This document shows, one piece after another, positions 32,293 through 43,154 of a stretch of DNA of 64,000 nt (positions within the stretch are counted from its first letter, which is position 1; every line of letters starts with the position of its first letter). Source of the stretch: Ditylenchus dipsaci (lineage: Eukaryota; Nematoda; Chromadorea; Rhabditida; Anguinidae); contig SADC01000674.1 of the NCBI GenBank assembly GCA_004194705.1, positions 1 to 64,000 on the forward strand, given 5' to 3'. Under the pieces are notes generated by a model. It made no database searches. It had not been told where the DNA came from and saw only the letters and a list, made by a program, of their open reading frames with translations. Position numbers and translations under genes: made by a program.

Positions 32293-33312
32293 AAATTTTT
32301 TTATTAGGTAGCCCTGAATCTTAGCTACAAAATGTGACCAAAAGAAATTTTTTTATGAACAAAATAAAGTTTAAAGCCCTTCCCGCGTTAAAAAAACATG
32401 GGATTCCCTCTCAGTCATTGGACACTAGGCTTAACACGATATTCGTTTTGAATTTTGAACTTTCAAAGTTCCAATTTAGAAAGCAGAAGGGGGTCCTTAT
32501 AATAGGAGAAGACTTCTATCATAAGAAGTACGGTAACTCTTTTTTTTATTCATTCCATCAGAAGATCGTAGTAGGAATTAATCCGTGGATAGAATCGGTT
32601 AAAAGTGAAATAGCTCACACCTCAGTTCAAATGTCGAAAAGCGGTTGATTCTGTCAAGAAAAAATAGACATGATAGCTTTCTTATAATGCTCTGGATTGA
32701 CTAAAATACTTTTCAGACCTCTGTGGCTACAAATAGAAATCATATTGCAGGTTTTATCCAAAAGAGATTCTGTGGGATATAGCTTAAAGTAGTAGTACCT
32801 AGTATCTCGACGGTGGTATGCAGGTCTGGGTACCCACATGGTGGTACCCAGATTGTGGTACACAGGTGGTGGTATAAATTTTCAGCCGGTCTCTTGAGTA
32901 ACGTAATAGCGAGGTTCGTTTGTATTTGTTAACTAGAGCCTATGTAGAGCCTATTGAGCCTATGTAGAGCCTATTAACTAGAGCCTATTGTTAACTAGAG
33001 CTTATCTTGTTTCGTCTTTTAGAGATGTCCACGTACCCTTTTAGGTTGAGTTATCTTGGTCCCCAAGGAAAAATGCAAATTTTTTTTAAAAGTGCTAAAA
33101 AGTGTTTTTTCCACTAATTTTTCGTTGCTTTTTCACGTCAACAGTAGTTAAAATGCTCTTAGGAGACCATTTTGGCCATTTTAGGGCCAGAGGGGATTGT
33201 GTACTTTAGCCAATAATTTGAATGCAGTGGTCTCTTCCGATATATAAGACCACAAAGAAATTTATATTCTATTAATGAAAAAAATCTGATCAAATAAAAG
33301 GAAAATATTTAG
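32293..33312. other. Intergenic
   Basis: A 104-residue frame (32334-32648) has no splice context or recognisable motif, and I leave it uncalled. At 32930-33005 there is a short tandem of gagcctatt/ctagagcctat. At 32790-32870 there is a ggtggtaccc-rich stretch. A distal promoter of the next gene could lie here. Confidence 0.4.
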
Positions 33313-36300
33313 ATGGTGGACAAATCGACCTGTGTGCTCACCAAAGCCTGTCAATTAGAAGATGCTTTATTGTCTTTAAAACCTGGATCCACAGCATGCC
33401 TCAACATCACTATTGTGTGCAAGGCTGGAGGTTGGGCTCTACTTACACCGTAAATCAAAAATCACAACCGCTTTTCAGCCAATACTCTTTACATTTTGGC
33501 CAAATGGAAAGGCAAGGAGTACCATGGAGTGTTAACCGATGGAGAACCAGTCCATTCCCATTTATATGCTCAAAAGCGGTTAGTCATTCTGTGATTTAAT
33601 TGATAATTCAAAGTACATATTTAGGGCTGACAAAAATTCGGACCACACCACCCCTAATTCAGCAGCTGGAGGTGGTCATTCGGACAAAACGGGTGTATCT
33701 TCCACTGGTAAAGTCAGAGGCAAGAGGGGTGCCAATAGACAAGTCGCCGGAGCTACAGATAAAAAAAATCGGCACGCAGGTACTACTTGTCAATATTTTG
33801 ATTTGGTCAGGTAAATTTCCAGCCTTATCTTTTTGTAAAGGCATACCGTATTCACTCTTTTAATCGCCCATGGGCGTTTATTTTTCAACCCTTAAAAAAT
33901 CGGAAAAAAAATATTTCGATTTTGAGATTATTGGGTGCTCAACCAAAATTTAAAAAGTGGAATCAGGTAAACTCGTGGTAACTAAGAAAACGCAAAAAAA
34001 AGATTTGCAAAATAATTTTTTTTAACTGAGATATACCGTATTTCCTCTAATAAGCGCGCTCCCCAAAATCCGCTATTTCTTAAATTCATTCTCCTCCTTT
34101 TATACCGGGTTTTTGTTTTCGAACGCCACATATGTTATATACCAAAATGTAGCTGGGAATCTGCGCTACATTTTGGTATATAACATATGTGGCGTTCGAA
34201 AACAAAAACCCGGTATAAAAGGAGGAGAATGAATTTAAGAAATAGCGGATTTTGGGAGGGCGCTTATTAGAGGAAATACGGTAGGTCCTTAAGGCCTTAT
34301 TAGAGGGTGGGCGATAAATAGAATGAATACGGTAACAATTTGTACAAACTAAGACCAGTGCTGTAACGGTACCGGTGCGGAGAGTTCGAGGAGTCGGTGA
34401 CGGCGCCAGTATTTTGAGATTGAGAGCACTGACGACGACGCGTCTCAAAAAAATCATGCCTTCGTGTCCCAACAGATTCTTTAATTTTTTATTTTAATAG
34501 TCTCAAAATCCATAAAATAAATTAACTGTTTGGAAACTTTTTTTGGTAAAAAAATGTTAAAAAAATTCTTGGTCGTCCAATCTAGTTTTTTTTTAATTTT
34601 TTGCAAATGTTTTAAAAATCTCTCCAAAACCCGGATATACGGGTTTTCGGACAGGTCAGTTATTCTGCTTAAAAGAAAAAAAAGAGCGAAAAGATTCAAG
34701 ACTTTAAGTCCGTCTTAACATACCGTTAAGATGGTGACTTAAGTAGGGATGTAGGACGTCGGGACGCCCTGTCCCGGAGGGGTTTTACGGGTTTTTTCCC
34801 GTCTCGGATCCCGCCCCGTAGAAAAAGTATTTGGCTCTGTCCCATCCCGGGGTGATTTTCGATTTTTTCTATATATTTACGGGTCAAGACCTCCCGTCTC
34901 GTCCCGTTTCGGAGGGTTTTTGGGGGTTTTTTTCTCGTCCCGAGATTTTTTAAATTCTTTGTCCCGTCCCGGAATTGGCCATACTCCATCCCTAGACCTA
35001 AGCATAAGTCAAAAATACATAAAAAATTACTTTGGTGGATAAAAACTGGCGTAACAATCTAATATTGAATTAGATGATGCAACAGAAAACAACTACGCAA
35101 GTGGAGATCCCAATAGCAGTCTAAACTGCAAGAGCCAAGAAGAAGGAGGTAGTCTCCCTAGCACAGCCAAATCTTCCACCTCCAAGCAATACGAGCTGGC
35201 CTCTGACAAGTCGTTTGTGCGGAGATGTCCCCACAAACAGTGTGGCTATAGGTTTGAGTCGATGAGCGAGGTGAATACCCATTTGGTCATGGGACATGCG
35301 GACACCAGGGCTGTAAGTCAACCAATTGAAGTTAGACCAGATAAACTTAGTGCTTTGATTGCAGACCATGTGTGAGGCTATAGCCACCCAAACCGATCCA
35401 ATTGAGACCACCTGTATGGGAGTCCAGACTTGCGAGCCCGAACCACAAGAGAGGTTGTGTTCCAAGTGCAAACAGTCCACAAGCACAGACCAGGATGATA
35501 GTAGTAAAATGTGCCCTTCTTCTAATACAGCTGTCCAGAAGATAACAGAGGAAAAGAGTTTGCAAGATTTGTTCAAGGCATGTTTTACATTTTTATTTTT
35601 ATCTTTTTGCAACTTTTGAAATAGCCGGACATTTTTTTTTCAATTATTGGAAAATATCGAAATTTTTTTTGCCACCGACTGTCATAGCTTCTCCGGCGCT
35701 AAGGTGAAATTTGTTCCCCTTTCAAAAAAACAATAGGCTTAGGGGTAGATTTTTATTCAAGCCCACTACACTTGGAGGGGGTGACGGGGTTTATACGATA
35801 TCATTCTCATTCTAAATATATCTTCTTCTGATTTTCTAAATGCACATCATGTAATACTTCCGTAGTATATCTAATTATAGTCACCAAATTATAATTACAA
35901 AATATATTTTCTTAAACTTCCAGCAGTCTGAAACTTTCTTTCATCCAAGCTTTGCCTGATAAAGTTTTGGAAACTCTAACAGACCCTTTTTGCAGATCTG
36001 AAGTTTGAAAAATCTGAAGTTTCAGACCACTTGAAATAACGGAAAAATAGGTTAGAGAGAATACGGTATTGGTGGCAAGGTGCTGGCGTACATACATAAC
36101 ATATGACTTATAAGTTGAAAAAAAAAATTCAGGTGGTCCGGTCTAACTGTGAGAAGAAGTTGGGTGGTGAGTCGGGTACAAAATCTTCCACTTCTCCCGA
36201 TGCATTTTCCGACATTTCCGATGATGGAGCACCAATGTTGGAAAAGGAAGAGGTTTTGTTGCTTTACTTTTACCAAAGCTAAAATCTTACATTACAAACT

Positions 36301-38714
36301 TCCAGAACTTTGAATCCAACAAGACTGGGGCGGACAAGAAGACAGCGGTTAATGAGCCCATCGAAATGTCAGTTAATCCAAATTGCATTAGGTGTTGTCT
36401 ATATTCAAAATATTCAGTATCCCACCAACGGAGAACACTGGCCCCACTTTGGACATCCTTTCACCTGTGCTTTCTTCTTCTGTTGCAACAAGCAAGCAAG
36501 ATGGAGCAAACCAGAAACAGCAGGACCTTCCTACAACCACATCTGCTGCTGCCTCCTCCTCCATACCCTTGGCATCCCCATTAACTGGTAGGCTATTGAA
36601 AAATATAAGTCCAAACTCGATATATGGATACATCAAAGTTCGTTCTCGCCTAGGATCCGACACTTTTTTGATTCTATGTTTGAAGTCTTTTACCAATTAT
36701 CCCGGTGCTCACTTAGGCAAGTTTTCTCAACCTTTTCGGTGATCAGAGAAAAAGTGTTCTGTACTTTTTTTCATTCTTTGTATACCAAACGAAAGCTTAG
36801 ATTCCAAGCTATCTTCTACATCAAAAATTATTTCATTATCGTGACAAAAGTAATTGTGATGTCCAGGGTGGTCGAGGTCCTGGTCGAGGTACCTCGACCT
36901 AGACTTCGACCACCCTCCAACTTTTGAGCTGTTACATACATTTTTTATGAAATAATTTCCGATGTAGAAGATATCTCAGAATCTAAGCTTTCGTTTGGTA
37001 ATAAAGAGTCACAAAAAGTATAGAAAAAATTCCCTCTGATCACCAAAAATACTGAGAAAACACGAGCTCGACCTCGACTCGCCTATGTGATCAGGGGGTA
37101 TGATACGTCAGTATAGTCAGAGATTATATTTCACCAATTGTTTTTCCAAAAACACTCTAATTTAAAAAATCTCGATACAACTTCACCCAATTGGTAAAAA
37201 CCTCAAAAATGGAGCAGGAACAAAGTTTTAAACGAGACGCTATGTCAAATGTCGACTAATTTTTTTGGCAGTGCTAAGGTATAAAACACCAACCAAATAT
37301 ACCAACTCAACTATAAAAAATCTCCAGCTCAACCAATCAATTTCAGGAAAACGCCCACCAGGAAGTTCCGTTGCCCAGCCAATCTGCAATCTCAGTCCCA
37401 GTCCCTCCAACAAACCTTCATTAGTTCAACCAGAAAACGTGCAGCAGCCTCTCAACTCTCACCAACCAACTCCACAACAATCTAGCAGCAGTCACCCCAC
37501 AGGCATGTCCCTGCCTCTAGCCCCACCCAACCCTGCACCACCGCATATCTTTATGAACCAAATGCCAATGAATCCCTTCCAAGCAGCCAGTTTTCTAAAT
37601 CCAGCCGCCTTCTACAGCCATCCCCAGCTGGCTCAGTTTGCTGCTGCCGCCGCTGCTTCTGGACAGATGCCTGGTTCATCCAGCCAGGCCAACTCTCGGC
37701 TAGTATCCCCGCACCAGTTGCCACCTTCCCCCTTCGCAGTCAATGGAGGTGGGATGGCCGGTCCACTTGGTGTGCCTTCCAGTAGTGGAGCCTCCGGCTG
37801 TCTGTCCACCGGCAAGCCTGATGCCAACAGCCAGCTGCAGCGTCAACACAAGATCTACGAGCTGAAACAGCTCCAGCAACAACAAACGCAACCATCCACA
37901 TCCACCCTCGGGCTGCCTTGCACCTCATCTGGAGAAGGTGGAAGGACTTCAGCCACTGGGTTGCTGGGCGCTGGTGAGTCCCCAGCCACATTGAGGTCAT
38001 CTTCAGCCGTGCCGATGGCTGCTGGCTCTCCATCTGTCATAGCAGCAAGACCACCACCATTTGGAGGTCATAGAGGAATGCCGGGTGTACCCTCGCCTGG
38101 CACATCTATGACCGGGGGTGCATCACTACCCACCCAGATGCAACTACAGTTGGCTGGGTTGCATGCTCAGCAGCCAAGTGTTAGTCAACAGCAACAGCCA
38201 GGACTAAGTCCCGCTCAAATGCACCACTACCAAATGCAGATGCAGAGATTGAGTCAGAACTTTCAGGCGTTCAGTCGCAACCAGAATGAGGTATTAGGCA
38301 ACAAATGGTTATACAAATCAAAGTAACACCCAGCTGGATCTGACGTTTTTTTATACATTTTGGCATCTTTCGACAAATCTGAATTTTAATTTGAATCAAA
38401 AATTTTTAAAAGTTCGCAGCTAGTTTGTGGTCGAACTTAAAACCATTTTATAAGAAAATTTATCAGAAAATAATATAGTCCAATTTAGATGCCCAACATG
38501 ATAGGTGGTGGCCTTCCAGCCGGTGGAATGGATACAGCCACATATGGTAAACAGCGATTATCAATAAAAAAAAGTCGAAATTGTTGTATTTGTAGCAGCC
38601 CTGTTTGGTGGTGGCAACAACAGCCAGTTGTTTCAACAACAGCAATCCACAGCAGGTAATAGTAGTGGAGCACCGGGTATAAACCAACAAAATCTGCTGC
38701 AGCCGCCCAAGTAG
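33313..38714 (+). CDS. ZNF608/ZNF609/scribbler-like nuclear protein
   Basis: Exons 33313-33430, 33479-33578, 33625-33779, 35074-35312, 35365-35577, 36133-36252, 36306-36367, 36418-36587, 37347-38290, 38489-38546 and 38596-38714 join in phase (about 727 residues). In order it shows NTLYILAKWKGKEYHGVLTD (the ZNF609 WRxKxYVGTLLD region), a KVRGKRGAN basic stretch, one C2H2 finger (CPHKQCGYRFESMSEVNTH..MGH), GVQTCEPE, SPDAFSDISDDGAP, and a long Q/P/S/A-rich tail with RQHKIYELKQLQQQQ, ending LLQPPK. The vertebrate proteins have the same order and bind chromatin or Integrator/cohesin loaders (family knowledge). The fifth intron appears to use GC..AG (aag|gcatgt). The third intron is 1.3 kb because of three MITEs. 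ATG at 33313 directly follows tttag, so further 5' exons are possible. An aataaa is at about 38825. Confidence 0.7.
33846..34332. mobile_element. CCGTATT-family MITE in an intron, itself carrying another
   Basis: TA on both sides; ends ccgtattcactcttttaat and gaatgaatacgg. The copy-specific motif is atcgcccatgggcg at the left and gggcgata at the right. The core is intact (ttgggtgctcaaccaaaa, tggaatcaggtaaactcgtg). The insert at 34036-34281 is a second family member. Confidence 0.85.
34036..34281. mobile_element. CCGTATT-family MITE, perfect hairpin type, nested
   Basis: TA-flanked; ends ccgtatttcctctaataagc and its complement. The whole 246 bp folds into one hairpin (arms centre near 34160) and lacks the family core. 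It inserted just outside the tgagata core end of the outer copy. Confidence 0.85.
34744..34994. mobile_element. hAT-type MITE in a ZNF609-like intron
   Basis: Ends TAGGGATG and CATCCCTA; flanks gacttaag and gacctaag (8 bp, one mismatch). The interior is rich in gtcccg/cgggac motifs, which parallels the atcccg-rich ends of the autonomous hAT at 10001 and suggests a related transposase. 251 bp. Confidence 0.8.
36640..37105. mobile_element. Foldback element in an intron of the ZNF609-like gene
   Basis: Inverted segments: tcagagaaaaagtg... with gaaagcttagattc at 36742-36805 against gaatctaagctttc and ctctgatcacc at 36974-37045. In the centre are palindromic gtcgaggtacctcgac-type sequences. Ends are not sharply defined. 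Confidence 0.5.
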
Positions 38715-39061
38715 AATAATTTGTTGCAGATGTTTTTTAGCTATAGAAGTAAGAAGAGAAAGTTTTTCACATTGTTCTTTCCCTATTGTTTTGAATCTTT
38801 GTTGCACCGGATCTTTAATTGGCAAATAAATTAAGTCAACCTATTACTATTTCACTGCTGATGCATTTTTGCATTGGATGGAAAATTCTGTAAAATGCTT
38901 AAAGTGTTGACCGGCCATTTTTAAATGTACAAGAGTTTCGATTTCATTTTGAGGTCTAAATGGCGGATTTATACGGCGAAACTGTAAAGACCACCGACAA
39001 AATTAGAGAATCACTGAGAAACAAATATTTTCAACTTCCTTGAAACCGAATGTCAATTGTA

Positions 39062-39222
39062 CAGTCAAACATCGATATAACGTACACCCGATATAACGTA
39101 CACCCCAAATATAACGTACACCTGGACCGGTTCCTTTAATAATAAACTCTGTCAAAATCACTTCAAATGTAACGTACACCTGACCTGGTCCCCAGGGTGT
39201 ACGTTATATCGAAGTTTGACTG
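39062..39222. mobile_element. pogo/Tigger-like MITE
   Basis: Inverted ends CAGTCAAACATCGATATAAC and gttatatcgaagtttgactg, with three internal ataacgtacacc units. The TA target is degenerate on one side. The CAGTCAAAC..CGATATAACG terminus is typical of pogo-group MITEs. The stretches 38830-39060 and 39223-39930 hold no gene I can support, except a possible downstream exon of the next F-box gene near 39353-39510. Confidence 0.7.
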
Positions 39223-39930
39223 TGCACCGAAAAGCTCCCCTTACATTCTTGTGGCATAAGAGTCGCAAGACAAAAGTTCATTCTATAATGGTTTCCGAAA
39301 TACCTGTGAGTAAACGTCACGGATGACGAAACAGCCGAGGACAAAACGCCTTTCAGAATAAAACGTCCGTGTCCTGGCCTGGAAAATAAGGAAATATAGC
39401 ATTCCAGTCAATATTATTCACATACAAGCCAATATCCAAAATGTCTTTCATAGCGAAAAAAACACAACAGAGAGAATTTTTTTGATTCACGATGACGTCA
39501 TGCTGAAACAAAAATCCAGCAATATCGGAATCCTTGCAATATTTCGGGCTAGAATAAAAAACCAGAATGATTGAAAAATTTTCAAGAAAAACGCCGAACA
39601 CAGCTGGGAAATAAGTTTGACAAAACAAGGGAATTCAATCAGGCAAAGAAGTACTGAATTATTTTTGAAAATCTCCTCTCTCTATTAATTTACCCACCTC
39701 GAATTGAATGGCTTTTTTTATCGACCCAGATAAAAATGTTTTATAAAATTTTACGAGCTATGCCTATTTTGGTTTCACAGTCGATAGTCTTGCTTTGAAT
39801 TAAAAGTTTTCGTGAATTTTTGAGGAATCAGTAAGGAATCCCACCCAAGGCAATTATGTCGAAAAATACGGTGTTTCAGTTCAAACTTTTCGTACAGCTC
39901 AAACTTATAACCAAAAAATTGTTAAAGGAC

Positions 39931-40347
39931 CATACTTGTTGATGCTTCTCTCTTCAACATCTAACTTGAAATGCAACGCATTCTTCCACCCTTCTTGTCG
40001 CACATTCCTCAATACTTCAACCAGATTCTGATAGCCGTTTCCTATATGCTCTTCTTGGCGACAGACGATAGGTTTTGTTAGCAATTCACACATTCGTCGA
40101 CTGACTGGAAGTAGTAGTTTATGTTCCACTGGGTCTAAGAAGTGAAGAATTTGAACCTAAAAAAATAATTTTTGTGGCACAGAATAACAAGAACCCTTAC
40201 GAGAAGGTCAGTTGTCACAGTCAACTTTTTTGCCACCACAGGAGTGTTCAGAGAGTCTTCGAGTTCACATATTTTCTAAATAGTATGAATAAGGTTAAGG
40301 ATGGAAGAGAAGAAAAAACTCACCTTCTCAAACGATGTACGCGCCAT
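39931..40347 (-). CDS. F-box-like protein, 5' exons
   Basis: Exons on the minus strand, 40347-40324 (MARTSFEK), 40275-40201 and 40156-39931, encode about 108 residues in consistent phase. They include LLVQILHFLDPVEHKLLLPV, SRRMCELLTKP and VRQEGWKNALHFKLDVEERS. The LxxLxFL....HKLLLPVSRR pattern is the F-box helix bundle, which binds Skp1 in SCF ubiquitin ligases. The downstream part should be a substrate-binding domain. A similar N-terminus is seen at 51291 (VLSFLNRPELDALLPVSRR), so the two are paralogues. After the last donor at 39930 (gtcctt) the next exon is unclear. A candidate is 39506-39353 (HDVIVNQKNS ... ILDIGLYVNN, stop), but I cannot prove the join. Confidence 0.55.
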
Positions 40348-40442
40348 TGATCAGTCAATTTATGGGTTTGCACTAAAATTATTACGGATCACATGATTTA
40401 TTACAATATTACAGAGGATAGATTTCAACTTTGTTAAAGGAA

Positions 40443-40606
40443 CATGGTTTTTGCGCTTAGTGGCACACGCGAAATTTGAATTGGTGGGGGACACTTCTCT
40501 TTCGTCTATCAGTGTAATCTTTCGAGTCATTCGAAATGACTAGAAAGAATACACTGATAGAGGCCAATTAAAATTTTGCGTGTGCCGCTGCGCGCAAAAA
40601 CCATAG
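40443..40606. mobile_element. Foldback MITE
   Basis: catggtttttgcgc at the left and gcgcaaaaaccat at the right, followed inwards by ggcacacgc / gcgtgtgcc, and ctatcagtgtaatc against its inverse. Centre near 40530 (cgagtcattcgaaatgactag). No gene lies in 40610-41100. Confidence 0.65.
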
Positions 40607-41102
40607 ACTTTTAAATACAGTTGAGTAATGAAAAAGTGCACCCTTGGAATAGCGCACGCTGTCCGAACGTCGCAGCTCAGAATCCTCTGGTTTCGTTAGC
40701 TGTCAATGAAATTATCATATGGGCAACCTCGCAATAGAAAATAAGCGCACTTTTAAGGCCAACCAAAAGTTGATGCACTAATTCGAGACTCAACTGTAGT
40801 GTTTTGTTTTTGACGAAAACCAGTCCTTGTCAATTAATAAAATCGGATAAAATGGATAAATTAATATGCCATCAATATGCATCATTTAGCTGTAAGGCTC
40901 AAATGCATTTTGTTCCCAATTGCACTTGATTTCAGGTGCCCAGTGTTTTCTAAAGTCAAGTTTGAGGTCAAGGTCAATGTAAAACTTGATTTTTAAACTT
41001 CAAGCTCGTTTTCTCGATTTTTTGGAATAAAAAAGGGGCTGAATTTTTTTCTTGTCCTCTAAAGTCATGATTTGGCGCTGAAAAAACGTACTTTTCAGAA
41101 AA

Positions 41103-41680
41103 ATGATATCACTTTTGTAGGATGAGATATAGCCTAAAGTCAAGGTAAAATCACCTTGATTTTACCTTGACTTTTGGTAAAATCAAGGCGATTTTACCTT
41201 GACTTTAGGCTATATCTCATCGTACAAAAGTGATACAGTCCACCCTCGTTAAACCGACACCCCCCTCAAGTTCGTTCCCACCTAGGGTCCGACACTTTTT
41301 TTACCTCGATTTTAAAGCCTTTTGGCAGTTGTCTTCGGCCAGTCTAGTCCGAAATATCGCAAGGATTTAGATTTTGCCGATCGTTTTTAAAAATCTGAAC
41401 AGTTATGCCGTAAAGACCCGCGGTTACTCGATAAACCGGCACCCATTTTTGAAAGGGGGGTGCCGGTTTATCGAGTACCCGCGGGTCTTTACGGCATAAC
41501 TGTTCAGATTTTTAAAAACGATCGGCAAAATCTAAATCCTTGCGATATTTCGGACTAGACTGGCCGAAGACAACTGCCAAAAGGCTTTAAAAATCGAGGT
41601 AAAAAAGTGTCGGACCCTAGGTGGGAACGAACTTGAGGGGGGTGTCGGTTTAACGAGGGTGGACTGTATCGTTATTTTGT
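41103..41680. mobile_element. Palindromic repeat interrupted by a Tigger-like MITE
   Basis: tatcacttttgtaggatgag at about 41106 mirrors ctcatcgtacaaaagtgata ending at 41235. The stem contains four copies of aaggtaaaatc/gattttacctt. The insertion described next has split its right edge. Confidence 0.6.
41236..41666. mobile_element. Tigger-like hairpin MITE, TA target
   Basis: CAGTCCACCCTCGTTAAACC and its exact complement, flanked by TA (41234-41235, 41667-41668). The 431 bp form an almost perfect hairpin whose arms include ggtccgacactttttttacc, with a small loop at about 41450. The arms' near identity implies a young insertion or arm-to-arm correction. No coding sequence. Confidence 0.85.
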
Positions 41681-42417
41681 AATTTTTTTTTTTGGCTGGC
41701 TGCAGACTCTGATCCCGGTAACTGAGAACACGGACAACTCAGCTTTTGGACAACTGATCTCAAAAGAAACTCATATATAGGACAACTCAAATTCGGACAG
41801 CTGGTACAAATAAGACTGAGATCTTACAAAAATGAGGCAAAAACAATTTGAATAACAAAAAATTGGTCTTATCACGATTCGTTTTTAGGACAACTCATCC
41901 CAAATAAAACTCATCCTTTTGACAATTGGGCGGGAAATAATTTAACTGTTTGAAACTGGTTTTTTGTACTTTTGAGCTGAATTTTCGCCTGTTTTGGTAG
42001 GACTCACTTATTTTATACTCAACTAGCGCTTGCCAGATACTTCATCCATTTCGTTATTTAGTCGTTCTCTAACAAAGCCGCATCACCAATGACCGATCCA
42101 AAACCTCACTTCACATTCTCACTCTTCACTGGGGACACGAAAATTCCAAACCCTAATTCCTCATACAAATCCAAACCACCCACAAGGTACCCGATTCACT
42201 TGGAGGGTTATACGACACTTGTGGCCCACAAACTTGCGGCCGTCACTTGCGGCCGTCACTTGCGGCCGACACTTGCGGCCGACACTTGCGGCCCAACACT
42301 TAAAAGGTCCAGAAAAGCAATTTAAAAATGGTTGAGGGGTTTTACTGGGAGGATAAAGCAATAATACAGTGGCTACGTAGTAAGTAATGTTATGGAATTG
42401 ATTGTCCAGAGGAAAAT
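41670..42417. other. Intergenic with CACTTGCGGCCGA repeats
   Basis: At 42231-42302 there are five to six units of cacttgcggccga/g. The same units occur in the arms of the large inverted element (44493-44575, 48040-48125). A 78-residue frame across it (42089-42325) is not convincing. The region 41700-42070 has degenerate ggacaactca repeats. Confidence 0.6.
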
Positions 42418-42490
42418 GGTGGTGGCTGGAATTGAACCAGCTCTTTTGGATTACCGGGCCAACGTGCTGCCAATACACTACGCCTTCACC
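42418..42490 (-). tRNA. tRNA-like sequence (pseudo-tRNA)
   Basis: A 73-nt minus-strand stretch with a B-box and perfect T stem-loop (gctggttcaattccagc), an A-box-like tagtgtattggcagcacg and a partly paired anticodon arm (ttgg ... ccaa, loop read as ccggtaa, so GGT if real). The acceptor stem pairs only five of seven (ggtgaag/caccacc) and residue 33 is not U. It is probably a decayed tRNA or a tRNA-derived element. Flanking ttgtccagagg and its complement extend the pairing outside the acceptor stem. Confidence 0.35.
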
Positions 42491-42898
42491 TCTGGACAAA
42501 TTCCTGGGAAGGGACTAAGAGAAAGGAGACACAACAAGTAACTTATTTGGCTGCTTTGCCATGTTTTTTAACATAGGGCTTGGCCAAAAGGGTCTCTATA
42601 TAATACGCCTCGATTTAAACTTTTTGGTTTTATGTGACTTTAGGGGGGGGGGAGGTGGTAGGCACTATTTTTCAGTGTTTCAAAATGAGTAGCCCGAAAA
42701 ACACCGAAATCTGTAGTGCACGCACTACAGAGTTGGAGCAGTTAGGGAAGCACTCAGAATTCGCACCGCCAACAGTGATTTCAAGTGTTTTTCCCGATAT
42801 GAACAATTTTTCAGTGAGCGTGCAACAAATCTCGAGTGTTTTCTGAAAATCATGATTTTGCAGCGTGCACAGTGCGGTTTCTTTTGCATATCTGCATA

Positions 42899-43154
42899 CC
42901 GTATTTCCTCTAATTGCCGCCCCGGAGCGCTTATTTTTCGATCGACCTCTAGGGGGGCGCTTATTAGAGTCATTTTAAAATTTTTGGGTGAAAATCCAAA
43001 ATCAAAAAAGTAGAATCGGTAGAGCTCGCGGGAACTAAGAAAACGCAAAAAAAACTAGTTCGAAAAAAATTTTCTGCTCTGAGATACAGACCCTCAAAGT
43101 CGAGGGGGGGGGGCGCTTATTAGAGGGGGGGGGCGGCTATTAGAGGAAATACGG
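42899..43154. mobile_element. CCGTATT-family MITE
   Basis: TA-flanked; ends ccgtatttcctctaattgcc and ggaaatacgg. Copy-specific motifs: ttgccgccccgg and gagcgctta at the left, gggcgcttattagag and gggcggctattagagg at the right. Core intact (tagaatcggtagagctcgcg). 256 bp. Confidence 0.85.

Noticed and set aside
32334..32648. 104-residue frame downstream of the unknown gene
   Set aside because: No recognisable motif, no splice context and AT-rich composition like the flanks.
36366..36584. Alternative frame through the seventh intron of the ZNF609-like gene
   Set aside because: A 50-nt GT..AG intron at 36368-36417 joins both exons in phase and keeps the proline/serine-rich frame.
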